From the NCBI GenBank assembly GCA_963691705.1, contig OY829540.1:66202367-66266366 (forward strand): a stretch of DNA of 64,000 bases, in the 5' to 3' direction. Below the pieces are notes generated by a model. It searched no databases and was not told where the DNA came from. It worked only from the letters and a program-made list of their open reading frames with translations. This document shows positions 46,630 to 59,119 of the stretch, in pieces; the first letter of the stretch is position 1; every line of letters begins with the position of its first letter. Source of the stretch: Viola odorata (taxonomy: Eukaryota > Streptophyta > Magnoliopsida > Malpighiales > Violaceae). A program made the translations under genes and the position numbers.

Positions 46630-48301
46630 CTAGTATTCCCAAATTTGCCTTATTAGTTCCTTTGCTATATTTCTTGCACTCTCCAAAAACTGGAAGCTTT
46701 CTGCAGAATCTCTTGTAACATCAAGCCTCTCCTTGTTCAAACTCATTAAGAAACTCCTGAAAGTATTATTCACTTCTCCAGAAGTTGATACCGTTGTCAT
46801 TCGGCAGAAATTAGAAGATTCCGTCGTTGTCTCCTGAGCTACTGATTGATCAGTAGGTAATGTTTGTAGCAACTGCACTCTTCCTAATCCATCTCCTGTT
46901 CTTCTGCTTACCAATTCTTCCAGCCTTGCAGCCATCACACTAGCACGTCTGATGCAAGACGAGGGTAGCTACATTGGAACGTATGGTGACAAACACAATG
47001 AGATAGTTGTTCTGGGAGGGGGAAAAAATAACAGTTGAAGACTCAGACCCACGATAGAATACACGATGGTGGGCTTCGGGAAGAATAGATACCTGAGCAA
47101 GCCGAGCAACCTTAAATCCAAAACTCTTCTCTGAAACACCAGGCACCAGCTTATAAAGATAGGTGATATCTTCATTCTCAAATTCTCGGTCCATTGGACT
47201 TGTGTTTCTTTCTGAGGTTAGCTACGAGACATGGTATGCCCCCACAGAGCCTGGAAATTCAGTTATTATATCAGTAATTTTAGGGTAGTGGGTTACGAAG
47301 AGCACCATGCATCTTTTTGACTCAGCAGATGGTGTAATGTAGCATAGGCAATAGCTCCTCCATCTTGTGTACTTGTGCCTCTACCAAGCTCATCAATGAT
47401 AACTAGCGAACGCGCTGTGCATTTGCGGAGAATATGAGAAGCCTCACTCAGCTCTTCGAGAAAGGTACTTCTTCCTTGTTGGATGCTGTCAGAAGCTCCC
47501 ATTCAGGTATAGATGCCATCTACCACATGCAGTTTTGCTGATGATGCTGGTACAAAGGAACCAACCTTGGGATCATATATGGCAACTTAAGTCAAAGCAA
47601 GCATACACAATCTTTGTTTCAAACGAATATCAGAACACAAGAAATTTGGACCTTAGCAAGAAGTTGAGCAACTCCAAAAACCTCAGATATATAAAAGACA
47701 TGAAGAAAATCACTTTTTCACAAGGTTTGCACAGATTTATATCCTTATGGTAGATGCAACAACATTTCTGCATCATACAGTTGAAAGGCTCATGTGAAAT
47801 TTCTAGAACTCAGGTTTCTTCTATTAAAAAGAAAAGAAAATTAATGTAATGCTTCCAACAGTCTATCCAATGGCCAAAAAATGATCACAACAGCACACAA
47901 GTAATAAAAATTTATCAGGTTCAGGCTCTACCTGAGCCATTATAGCAATAAGGGCAACTTGGCGGATGTAGCAACTCTTTCCTCCCATGTTGGGTAAAGT
48001 AACAATCTGACAGAACTCTTTATCAGCATGCAAGCACGTGTCATTTGGCACAAAATTGTCTTGTAAAATGGTATCCAGAACCTGGCAACACATCATAAAT
48101 TATCAAAACTTGTAGTTTACAAGAGAAAAGATTATACCGTAACCCAGTACATGGGATTAAATTCAACAAGAATAAATATACCAATACAATCTTAATGAGT
48201 TCAATAAGCATAGAAAGTAATTAGATTTCACATGAACATTCATACCAGATGATGCCCAGAGTCAACATGTATCTGAAGAGGTTCATCATCATCCACAAAC
48301 A
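46630..48301 (-). pseudogene. MSH3: MSH3 mismatch-repair gene, C-terminal ATPase part, broken
   Basis: Exon-like blocks from right to left: 48301-48245 (RPLFVDDDEPLQIHVDSGHH), ~48085-47935 ([35 protein letters not shown]), ~47576-47293 ([55 protein letters not shown]), ~47329-47100 (FVTHYPK, FPGSVGAYHVS, DITYLYKLVPGVSEKSFGFK) and 46970-46630 (LPSSCIRRASVMAARLEEL to the stop). This is the MutS_V ATPase of plant MSH3. Lesions: the Walker A glycine before PNMGGKS is leucine (TTA, 47995-47997); a TGA replaces the usual arginine in IYTRMGAS (47503-47505); a one-base loss lies in a T run at about 47324-47328; a TAG follows YHVS (47222-47224); and GTSTHDGV reads [11 protein letters not shown]3 pairs with MSH2 to repair loops. 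This copy cannot be functional. Confidence 0.88.
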
Positions 48302-49011
48302 ATGGACGAAAAGATGAAACTACTATAAATGATGATATTTTACAGATACAACTTCCCTCTTCTTCTGGAAAAATTTCTATTCTACAGTCTGATTTGTAGA
48401 ACCGCACACAGACAACTTTCTTTTCTTTTCTTCACTTGATTTCTCTTGATTTCGTTCTACACCAAGGTAGAACCACACATGATTTTCTTTCTTCAATTGA
48501 TGAGAGTGGTGGGCCACCCGGGCACACACTTTTCTACTCTCATCCACACAAACAAACATGATTTCTTGATTTGAGAGAGAGGTGTTTCAGAACCTCTTCT
48601 CTCTGGCAATGTGGGAGGGAACAAAGGTTCCAACCAACTCTTCTACAACATGGTGGATGCATATTTATAGGCATACCACCGACCTACTTTTTCTACACAC
48701 TTCTATTTATTACACATGGTACAATATTCTAGATTTCTACAGCTGTGCACACCATAAAATGACAAGTGTCAAAAATACAGCTTTTGTTAATTCTTGATAA
48801 TGCTGACGCTGCCGTTTGCTTCCGCTTGATGTTAACGTTGAGTTTGATGACAACACTAACCCTAACGCCCAGGTTGGTGTTACTTCCAACAGTTGAGCTA
48901 ACGCCAAGGTTGGTGCTGATCTCCACTAATGCTAACGCCAAGGTTAGCTTTCAACATGATTTCCAGCATGACGCTGATGCTAACGTCAAGTTGGTGTTGC
49001 CACTTTCAACA
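48302..49011 (-). repeat. 3' LTR (truncated at its outer end)
   Basis: About 710 bases, parallel to 49317-50027. By eye roughly twenty substitutions, nearly all transitions, separate the two LTRs. The outer end meets MSH3 sequence at a short CGTYCAT microhomology. Confidence 0.85.
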
Positions 49012-49276
49012 CCCCCCTCAACACCAACTTAATTAATTTTTTTCTTTTCTTTTTCTAAGATCAGCTCATCACTTTTGCATCTATGGCCGGCGTCGCTGCT
49101 GTTGATTTTTCTGGTGTGCATCCACAGGACCCTTAAGATCAAAAGGCTTCGCTAACCATAAGCTCCGAACCATAAGCTCCGCTACCACTTGTTGGTTTTT
49201 TAAGATTGCGCTCTGCTAACCAATTGTTGGTTTTGAAGGTTGATGATTCTAGAATTTTGTAATTGCTCCGCTACCA

Positions 49277-50027
49277 TGTTAGGAAATCAAAAACTAAAAA
49301 GGATTCAACAGGAACACATGAACGAAAAGATGAAACTACTATAAATGATGATATTTTACAGATACAACTTCCCTCTTCTTCTGGAAAAAATTCTATTCTA
49401 CAGTCTGATTTGTAGAACCGCACACAGACAACTTTCTTTTCTTTTCTTCACTTGATTTCTCTTGATTTCGTTCTACACCAAGGTAGAACCACACGTGATT
49501 TTCTTTCTTCAATTGATGAGAGTGGTGGGCCACCCGGGCACACACTTTTCTACTCTCATCCACACAAACAAACATGATTTCTTGATTTGAGAGAGAGGTG
49601 TTTCAGAACCTCTTCTCTCTGGCAATGTGGGAGGGAACAAAGGTTCCAACCAACTCTTCTACAACATGGTGGATGCATATTTATAGGTATACCACCGACC
49701 TACTTTTTCTACACACTTCTATTTATTACACGTGGTACAATATTCTAGATTTCTACAGCTGTGCACACCATAAAATGACAAGTGTCAGAAATACAACTTT
49801 TATTAATTCTTGATAATGCTGACGCTGCCGTTTGCTTCTGCTTGATGCTAGCGCTGAGTTTGATGACAACACTGACCCTAATGCCCAAGTTGGTGTTGCT
49901 TCCAACAGTTGAGCTAACGCCAAGGTTGGTGCTGATCTCCACTAATGCTAACGCCAAGGTTAGCTTCCAACATGATTTCCAACATGACGCTGATGCTAAC
50001 GTCAAATTGGTGTTGCCACTTTCAACA
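49277..50027 (-). repeat. 5' LTR (complete)
   Basis: 751 bases, starting TGTTG and ending AACA on the minus strand. Contains internal short repeats around AACGCCAAGGTTGGTG / AACGCCAAGGTTAGC (49915-49965). A probable promoter region is not identifiable by eye. Confidence 0.85.
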
Positions 50028-50169
50028 AATGAACATCCTGAGACAGGCCAGAGCAGGCCAAACAAATATTTATGATGTCCTGAATGATGAAATAGTAGAT
50101 TATTCAAAGAGTAATGCTAAACAAAAGGAGGAGACAAGAGGAATGACGTGGCACCACCAACCACGTCAC

Positions 50170-50815
50170 TCTGCCATCATTAAAGCAATTTCCTGGCACG
50201 CGCTCTACACGAACATTTGAAGCAGGTCCAGCATAAGCCAATAGTAACTGATAACACAAATGCCACACCATTATTAGGCCATGTTTAAATGCAATTCGAA
50301 CCTTGAGCCAGCAAAATGAGACTCCAACATCAAACTTCTCCCCACCTTCTCAGTATGTTTGGAAAGATTTCCCACCGAAAGCAGCTCCGCAGGATCCAAG
50401 CTTAACACCAAGGCTTCAACTCCATTCCTCAAAACCCCATCACTCAAGTCACCATAAACAACATCACCAGTGGAAACCTCAACCCCAACAAACCCAATCC
50501 TCACATCAACCCCATGAGAATCCAAATTCCCCTCCACTATACAACACAGATAATTACTCTCTCTACCACACTCCTCATCTCTCACCCCTCCAACACCCTC
50601 CGCCACCTCCAGCGTTGCCTTCGTGTACAGGGGCCGATAAGCCTCTGCTAAACGGCCCCATTTTGTTCTCCCTATGCGCCTTTATTGATGCAGTTTCCGT
50701 CTTCTTAACAACCCCAACTTTATATCCCGCACTAACCAACCTTCTTACATGGACATTCAATCGAAAAGTTGTGATTCGAGTGGCGCGCTTTTTGGGTAAG
50801 TAATGGGCTGGTTTA
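50170..50815 (-). pseudogene. MSH3: MSH3 mismatch-repair gene, N-terminal MutS_I part, broken
   Basis: Minus-strand blocks match the mismatch-binding domain I region of MSH3. At 50768-50630 is [20 protein letters not shown], then [20 protein letters not shown] and FSRGLSA. After a frameshift at about 50628-50636 come ESNYLCCIVEGNL, VDVRIGFVGVEVSTGDVVYG, LRNGVEALVLSLDPAELL and LSKHTEK, ending at an intact GT donor. The next exon starts after TTATCAG (about 50250) with LLLAYAGPASNVRVERV and fades out at about 50170. The segment before TTFRL (HNF, ~50780) seems to lack several codons of the usual HNFLTASIPTFRL run. Domains II-IV of MSH3 are absent; the LTR element at 48302-50027 stands in their place. 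The pieces on either side belong to one former gene on the minus strand. Confidence 0.82.
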
Positions 50816-53511
<2,696 letters not shown>

Positions 53512-54166
53512 ACTTAGCATGGATTTGAAGAGAAGCTCTACAGTACAGTATAGCTTGGATGCAGACGTCGAAACTTGGGTCTCAAAGAGTTGATTCTATG
53601 ATAGTACCTGATAACAGACTTTTTTAGTAGGTTGAAGATAGGTCCAGAATTGGGGATAATTGTGGCATGTTGTGCATTTGTTTTCAGTGTTAGACATGTA
53701 CTTCTTTTAGGTTCTCTTCCAATTAGGTCTGCCTTACGGCTATTTTAGTTGGTTTACTTTCATACAGATGTTAGGAGGATGTATGGCTGATTCTGTGGGA
53801 AGAAACTATACGTGCGGAAAAAGAATGGGCCGTTTACCCCTGTTGGCGTTGTTATTTTTTGCGTTTGAGCAAATTGTTTGTGATCTGAAGATTCGAAAGA
53901 TCTCATTGAAGAATTATCATGCATAGGTGCATGTGCCTTTTACGTGACACGAAAAAGATCATTTCTTGTCATTGGATACTACCATTCTACCAATAAGTCT
54001 CAAATCGTGCATAATTTCTGTTAAAGAGATGAATAACTTGTTTGTCTGGCAGGCTATAGCACTTCGAGTCTCGATTTGTAACTCATGATAGCTCCATCGA
54101 GCCTCAATTCGTACCACATAATGTGTATTTTGATTGATTTCTGAACAAAAATGAACATCTTCCGTC
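53512..54166. other. Intergenic region between convergent CFIS2 and PPR genes
   Basis: CFIS2 3' UTR and PPR 3' flank. No other gene recognised; one open frame at 53959-54177 on the minus strand has no family likeness. Confidence 0.45.
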
Positions 54167-55831
54167 TCACACAACACTGCTACTCCCTGCCTTCTTCCAT
54201 ACTTTCTGTTGTTCCATCTTCTCCCTTACGCCACGAGACTCTGGCCATTGACCTACTGAAGCATGGATGTTAGACAAGAGCACGTACACTCCTGATTCAT
54301 TTGCTTCCATTTCAGTAGCTTTCTCCACGAGCTTTTCTGCTAACATCAAGTCATTTACTACTCTGCACCCACCAAGCAAAGCTCCCCATATTGCAACATC
54401 AGGTTTAAAAGGCATGTCTTTAACCAGAAGGAGCGCTTCCTCAAGCTGACCATTCCGGCAAAGTAGGTCAATTAAACAACCAAAGTGTTCAACCTTTGGA
54501 CTCATCTTATGGACTCTGTCCATGCTATGAAATATTCTGCGACCTTCTTCCACCAAACCTCCATGGCTACAAGCAAACAAAGCACTAGTGAAAGTGAAAG
54601 AATTTGGTTCCAATCCTGCCTTTTGAATCAAAAAGAAAAGTCTGATGGCATCTTCTGCCCTCCCATGTACGGCCAATGACTTGATCATGACATTCCAGCA
54701 AAATACATCTTTCCTCCCTATCTTCATAAACAATGTAAAAGCCCTGTTTACATCTCCACATCGTGCGTAAAGTTCTACAAGCGCAGTCCCTACCATGACT
54801 CCAAATTGAGACAAGGCACCTAATAGATAGTGTATGTGTTTCCCAAACTCTAAAGCACCCAGGTTAGAGCATGCTGACAAAACAGAGACAAAGGTATACC
54901 CATCAGGAATCACACCTTCTGATTGCATTTGGAGAAATAAATCCAATGCTTCCTCAAATTTCCCATGTTTGGTGTAACTTGAGATCATTGAATTCCAAGA
55001 AACGACATTCTTGTTAGGCATCACCTTGAAAAACCTTCTCGCTGTCCCAAGATCACCAGAGGCAGCGTATGCTCCCATCACAGTAGTCCACGAGATAACA
55101 TTCTTCTCTGGCATCCGCTCAAACAGTTCCCTAGCACTTGCTACTTCTCCAACTCTGGCATAACCAGAAATAATCAAGTTCCAAGAAACAACATCTCTTT
55201 CTGGCATTGTTTCTACTAGCTCCCTTGCAGAGCCGACATCACAAGTGCTAACATACCCTGATATCATCCGGTTCCACAATACCACTGGTTTTATATGCAT
55301 ATCATCAAAAATCTTTCGGGCTTCATTTACCAAGCAACCATTCACGGAGCCCACCTCAAAGGAAGCTGGCATTTTGACATACATGTTAAAAAGTGCATTA
55401 GAAACAGGGTAGCTTGATAGGAATCCAGACTTTACAATTTGGGTATGAATTCTCTTCCCTTTCTGGTACCACCCCAATTCACTACAAGAGCTTAAGACAT
55501 AAGGGTACGTGTAGTTATGCGGTTTTAAACCTCTGTTAGGCATTTCGTCGAACAGGAATACGCATCTCTCCAAAGGGCCATTGAATGCATACCCTCTGAT
55601 CATGACGTTCCAAAGTATGATTTCCGAAGTGATATAGGTATCCATTTGGGAGAAAATAAGATCGGAATAGGCCATGGTGCCAAATTCGGTGGTTCGGCGT
55701 AGGAATTTGGCGAAGATTTGGAGGTTTTGGGCAAGGGAGGTCGTGATGATGAGGGCATGGATTTGTTTCAGATGGTGGAATTTGCATTTTGGAAGTAAAT
55801 GTGAGATTTTAAGCAGTAAGTTAAAAAGCAT
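54167..55831 (-). CDS. Pentatricopeptide repeat protein, PLS class (E subgroup)
   Basis: Intronless, 554 residues, ATG at 55831. The N-terminus begins with LKQIHALIITTSL, typical of PLS proteins. PPR motifs follow from about residue 70 in P-L-S order: LWNVMIRGYAFNGPLERCVF, LWNRMISGYVSTCDVGSARE, VSWNLIISGYARVGEVASAR, VISWTTVMGAYAASGDLGTA, VVSWNSMISSYTKHGKFEEA, then GYTFVSVLSACSNLGALEFG, CWNVMIKSLAVHGRAEDAI and DVAIWGALLGGCRV. The E motif follows (ESGVYVLLSNIHASVGQWPE) and the protein stops soon after at KAGSSSVV, so the E+ and DYW domains are missing. Such proteins bind organellar RNA and specify C-to-U editing or processing, usually with a partner that supplies the DYW deaminase. The targeting peptide is not obvious. 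The RNA target cannot be read by eye. Confidence 0.9.
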   Translation of the reverse strand: MLFNLLLKISHLLPKCKFHHLKQIHALIITTSLAQNLQIFAKFLRRTTEFGTMAYSDLIFSQMDTYITSEIILWNVMIRGYAFNGPLERCVFLFDEMPNRGLKPHNYTYPYVLSSCSELGWYQKGKRIHTQIVKSGFLSSYPVSNALFNMYVKMPASFEVGSVNGCLVNEARKIFDDMHIKPVVLWNRMISGYVSTCDVGSARELVETMPERDVVSWNLIISGYARVGEVASARELFERMPEKNVISWTTVMGAYAASGDLGTARRFFKVMPNKNVVSWNSMISSYTKHGKFEEALDLFLQMQSEGVIPDGYTFVSVLSACSNLGALEFGKHIHYLLGALSQFGVMVGTALVELYARCGDVNRAFTLFMKIGRKDVFCWNVMIKSLAVHGRAEDAIRLFFLIQKAGLEPNSFTFTSALFACSHGGLVEEGRRIFHSMDRVHKMSPKVEHFGCLIDLLCRNGQLEEALLLVKDMPFKPDVAIWGALLGGCRVVNDLMLAEKLVEKATEMEANESGVYVLLSNIHASVGQWPESRGVREKMEQQKVWKKAGSSSVV

Positions 55832-56593
55832 GTAGTATTTTTAGGGGTTTTTCGAATTTGATTCTGTAACAGCAGCCGGCGGGAGACGGGAGTTATTAAT
55901 TATTATGATGGTCGGAAGCTTTTGCAATGCAATGAGGGAGAACGAGATCTGATATTTTTTTAATATCTTGCCCCATGGGCCTCTCTCCTACTGCTCAATA
56001 CCCTCATTGCCAAGTTTCACAATCAATTCTGGCAACGCACGTCATTCGTAGAAGTTAGAAACACACTATTTTATTTTATTTTATTTTTGTTCAGAAGAAA
56101 CACACTATTAATCGGAATAGAATCATTGATTCCAATTCCATAGCATCAGCCATCAGGCAATGCAGGCCTAAGCTGTTTAGTTTACTACTACTACTACTAT
56201 TATTATTATTATTATTATTGGGTGATTGCATCAAAATTCGAGTTCCCATTGCATTCCCGTCTAGATCAATCACAACTGCCGAAAGTGGATTATCATTTAT
56301 ATCTCTATATATCACGCGGAACACTAAATAGGCTCCTCTAATTAGTTATAGAATTTCAAATTAAGAGCAATACCTATAGTATCCTCTTCAAATTCGACTA
56401 ATTCACTTTTAAAACATATTTCAATTGTGACAATGAAATTACTAATATAGACTATTTTGAGTGCTTTTTTGTTCCGAAATAAAGATATCCACGATGGGTT
56501 TCAGATATTCACGACCACGAAATACTAGCCGCGCTCTATTTAAACTAATTAATTATATGTAAAAAAGGAAAAAAGAAAGAGTTGTTCATCTAC
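55832..56593. other. Intergenic region right of the PPR gene
   Basis: Promoter side of the PPR gene, then AT-rich DNA with an ACT/ATT trinucleotide run (about 56189-56219). An open frame at 56091-56324 is mostly low complexity and not called. Confidence 0.4.
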
Positions 56594-56815
56594 TTACTTG
56601 TAAACACCAGCTTTAACAGTAATCAGAGTCCAGGTTTTATTATTGGAAAGGATGGAATCAATGGCTTGTTGAATAGTTTTGAAATTTCCTTGACCTTTGG
56701 AAATTACTCCTTGTTTGTCATCAATCATGTTAATATACCTTGCTTTGGATCCATACTTAAATAAGAATAAAAATAGCAGCATAAAATGGAATTTGATGAA
56801 ATGAGGCCAATTCAA
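56594..56815 (-). pseudogene. Pectinesterase exon 1 fragment
   Basis: Reads as signal sequence, KARYIN, ISKGQGNFKTIQQAIDSILS and WTLITVKAGVYK, then a GT donor. This is the first exon of a pectinesterase like the one at 58451-61635. The ITVDQQG segment before GNFKT is missing, and the position of the initiator is TTG rather than ATG; an internal ATG could still give a shorter leader. No later exon follows on the minus strand before the PPR gene, so it is a lone exon left by a partial tandem duplication. Confidence 0.75.
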
Positions 56816-56885
56816 TTTTTTTTTTGGAGAAGAAATGGCCTATTTGGTTTTATTTTGTCCATAGTTAAACTAGATGCTTAGGTAG

Positions 56886-57081
56886 TAGGGTTGTACATTT
56901 GACCCGTCTAATCAGCCTAACTGATTCGATCCGATCCGACCTGACCCGATCTGATTCGTCAAAAGTTGAATAAAGAATAAAACTACTCATATATAAATAT
57001 ATAATCGACTCGTATATCCGGTAGCGGGTCGGTGACAGTTTTGGGTTATAATCGAACTGACCCGATTCGTGTACACTCCTA
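56886..57081. mobile_element. hAT-like MITE
   Basis: Left end TAGGGTTGTACATTTGACCC and right end (complement) TAGGAGTGTACACGAATCGG share a TAGGRKTGTACA terminus. Flanking octamers TTAGGTAG and ATAGGTAA match at 6 of 8. The interior is rich in GACCCGA motifs on both strands. Size 196 bases, no coding. Confidence 0.45.
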
Positions 57082-57514
57082 ATAGGTAATGAAAGGAGAT
57101 TTAATTTGAGGTTTTAATTGGAAAAAATCAAATGCTTACTAAGATTTCCGACAAATTATGTTAAATGGATCACCCAATTTATTCTATCCATACATATTTT
57201 AGATTTTTATGTTGTTAGAAAAGTGAAAATAAGAAAGTTTTTAAGCTACTAGAATTGGACGAACAAAGAGGGCAATAATCAATTTGAAGATTATCAAGTA
57301 ATATGGAATGGAAGGAACAAGAATCGGGAACTTCAACAAACTACCCCCAAAAAAAACATATTATCAAGTTCCTACTCAAAATGGAATTTGTTTTATTACT
57401 ATCTTCTTTCCTAATTACTAGTCGTTTAAGGTAGATTTTATACGAATTAAGAAAATTATTAGTTATGTTCTTTATTAATTTTTTCTCTTAAAATTGACCA
57501 ATTCAAATAAAGGA

Positions 57515-58181
57515 AGGAGTAATAGCATAAAGACCCCCTGTACTATTTTTTAAAACAGACACCTCCCCTGTCCTTTAAAAATTCAAATTGACCTCCCCTG
57601 TACTATCGGTCAGAAGCAAACCATTAGTCTGTACCAGTCAAACTAACAGACTTCACTTTTTGACCGTTGACTTTAATTAAAATATTCAGAAAAATGTAAA
57701 AAATCTTTAAAAATATGTAAAAAATTCCAAAAATATGTAAAAATTCTTTAAATAAATTTTAAAAATTCCCAAAGAAATGTAAAAATTCAAAAAAAATAAA
57801 TAAATCCAAAAACAATTGTAAAAATTTCAATTTTACATTTTTTCTGAATTTTTAGATTAATTAATTTTTTTTGATTTTTTTTAATTTTACATTTTTCTTC
57901 CTATATTTTTAGGTAACATATTTTTTTTATAGAATTTATACATTTTTTTGGGATTTTTTACAATTTTTTACAATTTTTTACAATTTTTTTACATTTTTTA
58001 CAAATTTTCTGAATATTTTATTCAAAGTCAAAGGTCAACACTAACGGTCTGTTAGTTTGACTGACGGAGACCAAGCAAATGCTTCTGACCGATAGTACAG
58101 GGGAGGTCAATTTGAATTTTTAAAGGACAAGGGAGGTGTCTATTTTAAAAAATAGTATAGGGAGTTTTTATGCTATTACCC
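57515..58181. mobile_element. Mutator-like element with long inverted repeats and 9-base target duplication
   Basis: The left arm (AGGAGTAATAGCATAAAGAC...) and right arm, complemented (GGGTAATAGCATAAAAACTC...), pair over roughly 130 bases, through CAGACACCTCCCCTGTCC, CAAATTGACCTCCCCTGTAC and TATCGGTCAGAAGCA. Both ends are flanked by the exact duplication AATAAAGGA (57506-57514 and 58182-58190). The core is made of repeated AATTTTTTACA motifs, also inverted. No transposase is encoded. It belongs to the same broad type as 22136-22507. Confidence 0.8.
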
Positions 58182-59119
58182 AATAAAGGAAAGTATCATA
58201 AATTGGGTTAAACTTTAAAAGAGAATTAGTGGGAACATAAGTAATGAGAATTTGGGTTCAAAAATAATTATTTTGGGTCTGCGCTTAAGCTACCTTTATG
58301 AAAATTAAGGAAATAATTGATTCATATTTTCGAAGTATGTCTAGTCAATTACTCTCAATAACTCTAGTAAATATAGTCAATTAACATAAATTTTTATTTC
58401 TCCATACATTGAAAATGATGAAAATAGAAGTTAAAGTGGTTTGAGAATCATTAAAATATAGGTTGTTGTTCAAGCCATCCGTCTTGGTTAATAAAAGTAT
58501 TACCATCAGTGAGTTCCGTCACCTCCTCAGGTGTTACTTCCTTCTCCCATTTCACTCGTTTCGACTCATCTGCTCCTGGTCCTTTGCAACCTATCTCCGA
58601 AAATGAAATCGATTCTCTGTATACACACCAATTAAAAAGAATAAAAGAATAAACAAATTACAATTTTAAGAATTTATAATAAAATAATACTTTTTTCATT
58701 CAATATAGTTATTGTAAAAGGTAATTGCACAATAATAAGATAATGATTATTATTGCAATAATTTATATTTTATACCAATTGTATATAGTGTATATTTATA
58801 TTGAAAATTGTCATTTGACAACTAATATATACAAATAAAAAAAATATTTTACGATAATTATATCTGAATAGAGTGAGTAAAAATAATATAAAAGTGAGAG
58901 GCCACTTACACCGAACGTCCCATGCATCCCAACCTTCAGGTTGAACAAATTCGGACATGAATGTATCCTTAAATATCACTCTTGAATATTCCATGTATGC
59001 TCTCCCCAGATTCATAGGACCATCTCCTTCAATGTTACAATCAACGAAGACAAAACCACTAGTGTCGGTCTGCTTTTCTCTACCTTGCGCAGCAATAACA
59101 CCAATTCTTTCAGGACCTA

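Larger units (their letters stand above)
48302..50027 (-). mobile_element. Compact LTR retroelement inserted in the MSH3 relic
   Basis: Two long direct repeats (48302-49011 and 49277-50027) flank only 265 bases. Read on the minus strand, the 5' LTR (50027 to 49277) begins TGTTGAAAG and ends CCTAACA. A primer-binding-site-like TGGTAGCGGAGC follows directly (49276-49265). The polypurine tract TGAGGGGGG (49020-49012) directly precedes the 3' LTR, which again begins TGTTGAAAG. No gag or pol can be coded. The 3' LTR lacks its last ~40 bases and passes straight into MSH3 coding sequence, with no target-site duplication found. The element was therefore trimmed, together with the middle of MSH3, by a later deletion. 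Confidence 0.82.

Noticed and set aside
48302..50027. A tandem gene duplication, because two near-identical 700-base blocks encode similar short frames
   Set aside because: PBS-like and polypurine sites sit exactly at the inner repeat borders, so the blocks are LTRs.
50303..50803. Proline/histidine-rich plus-strand open frame of 166 residues
   Set aside because: The minus strand of the same bases carries clear MSH3 domain I blocks, so this is a shadow.
56091..56324. Minus-strand open frame with a run of Asn and Ser
   Set aside because: Mostly trinucleotide repeat; the remaining part fits no family and no splice partner.
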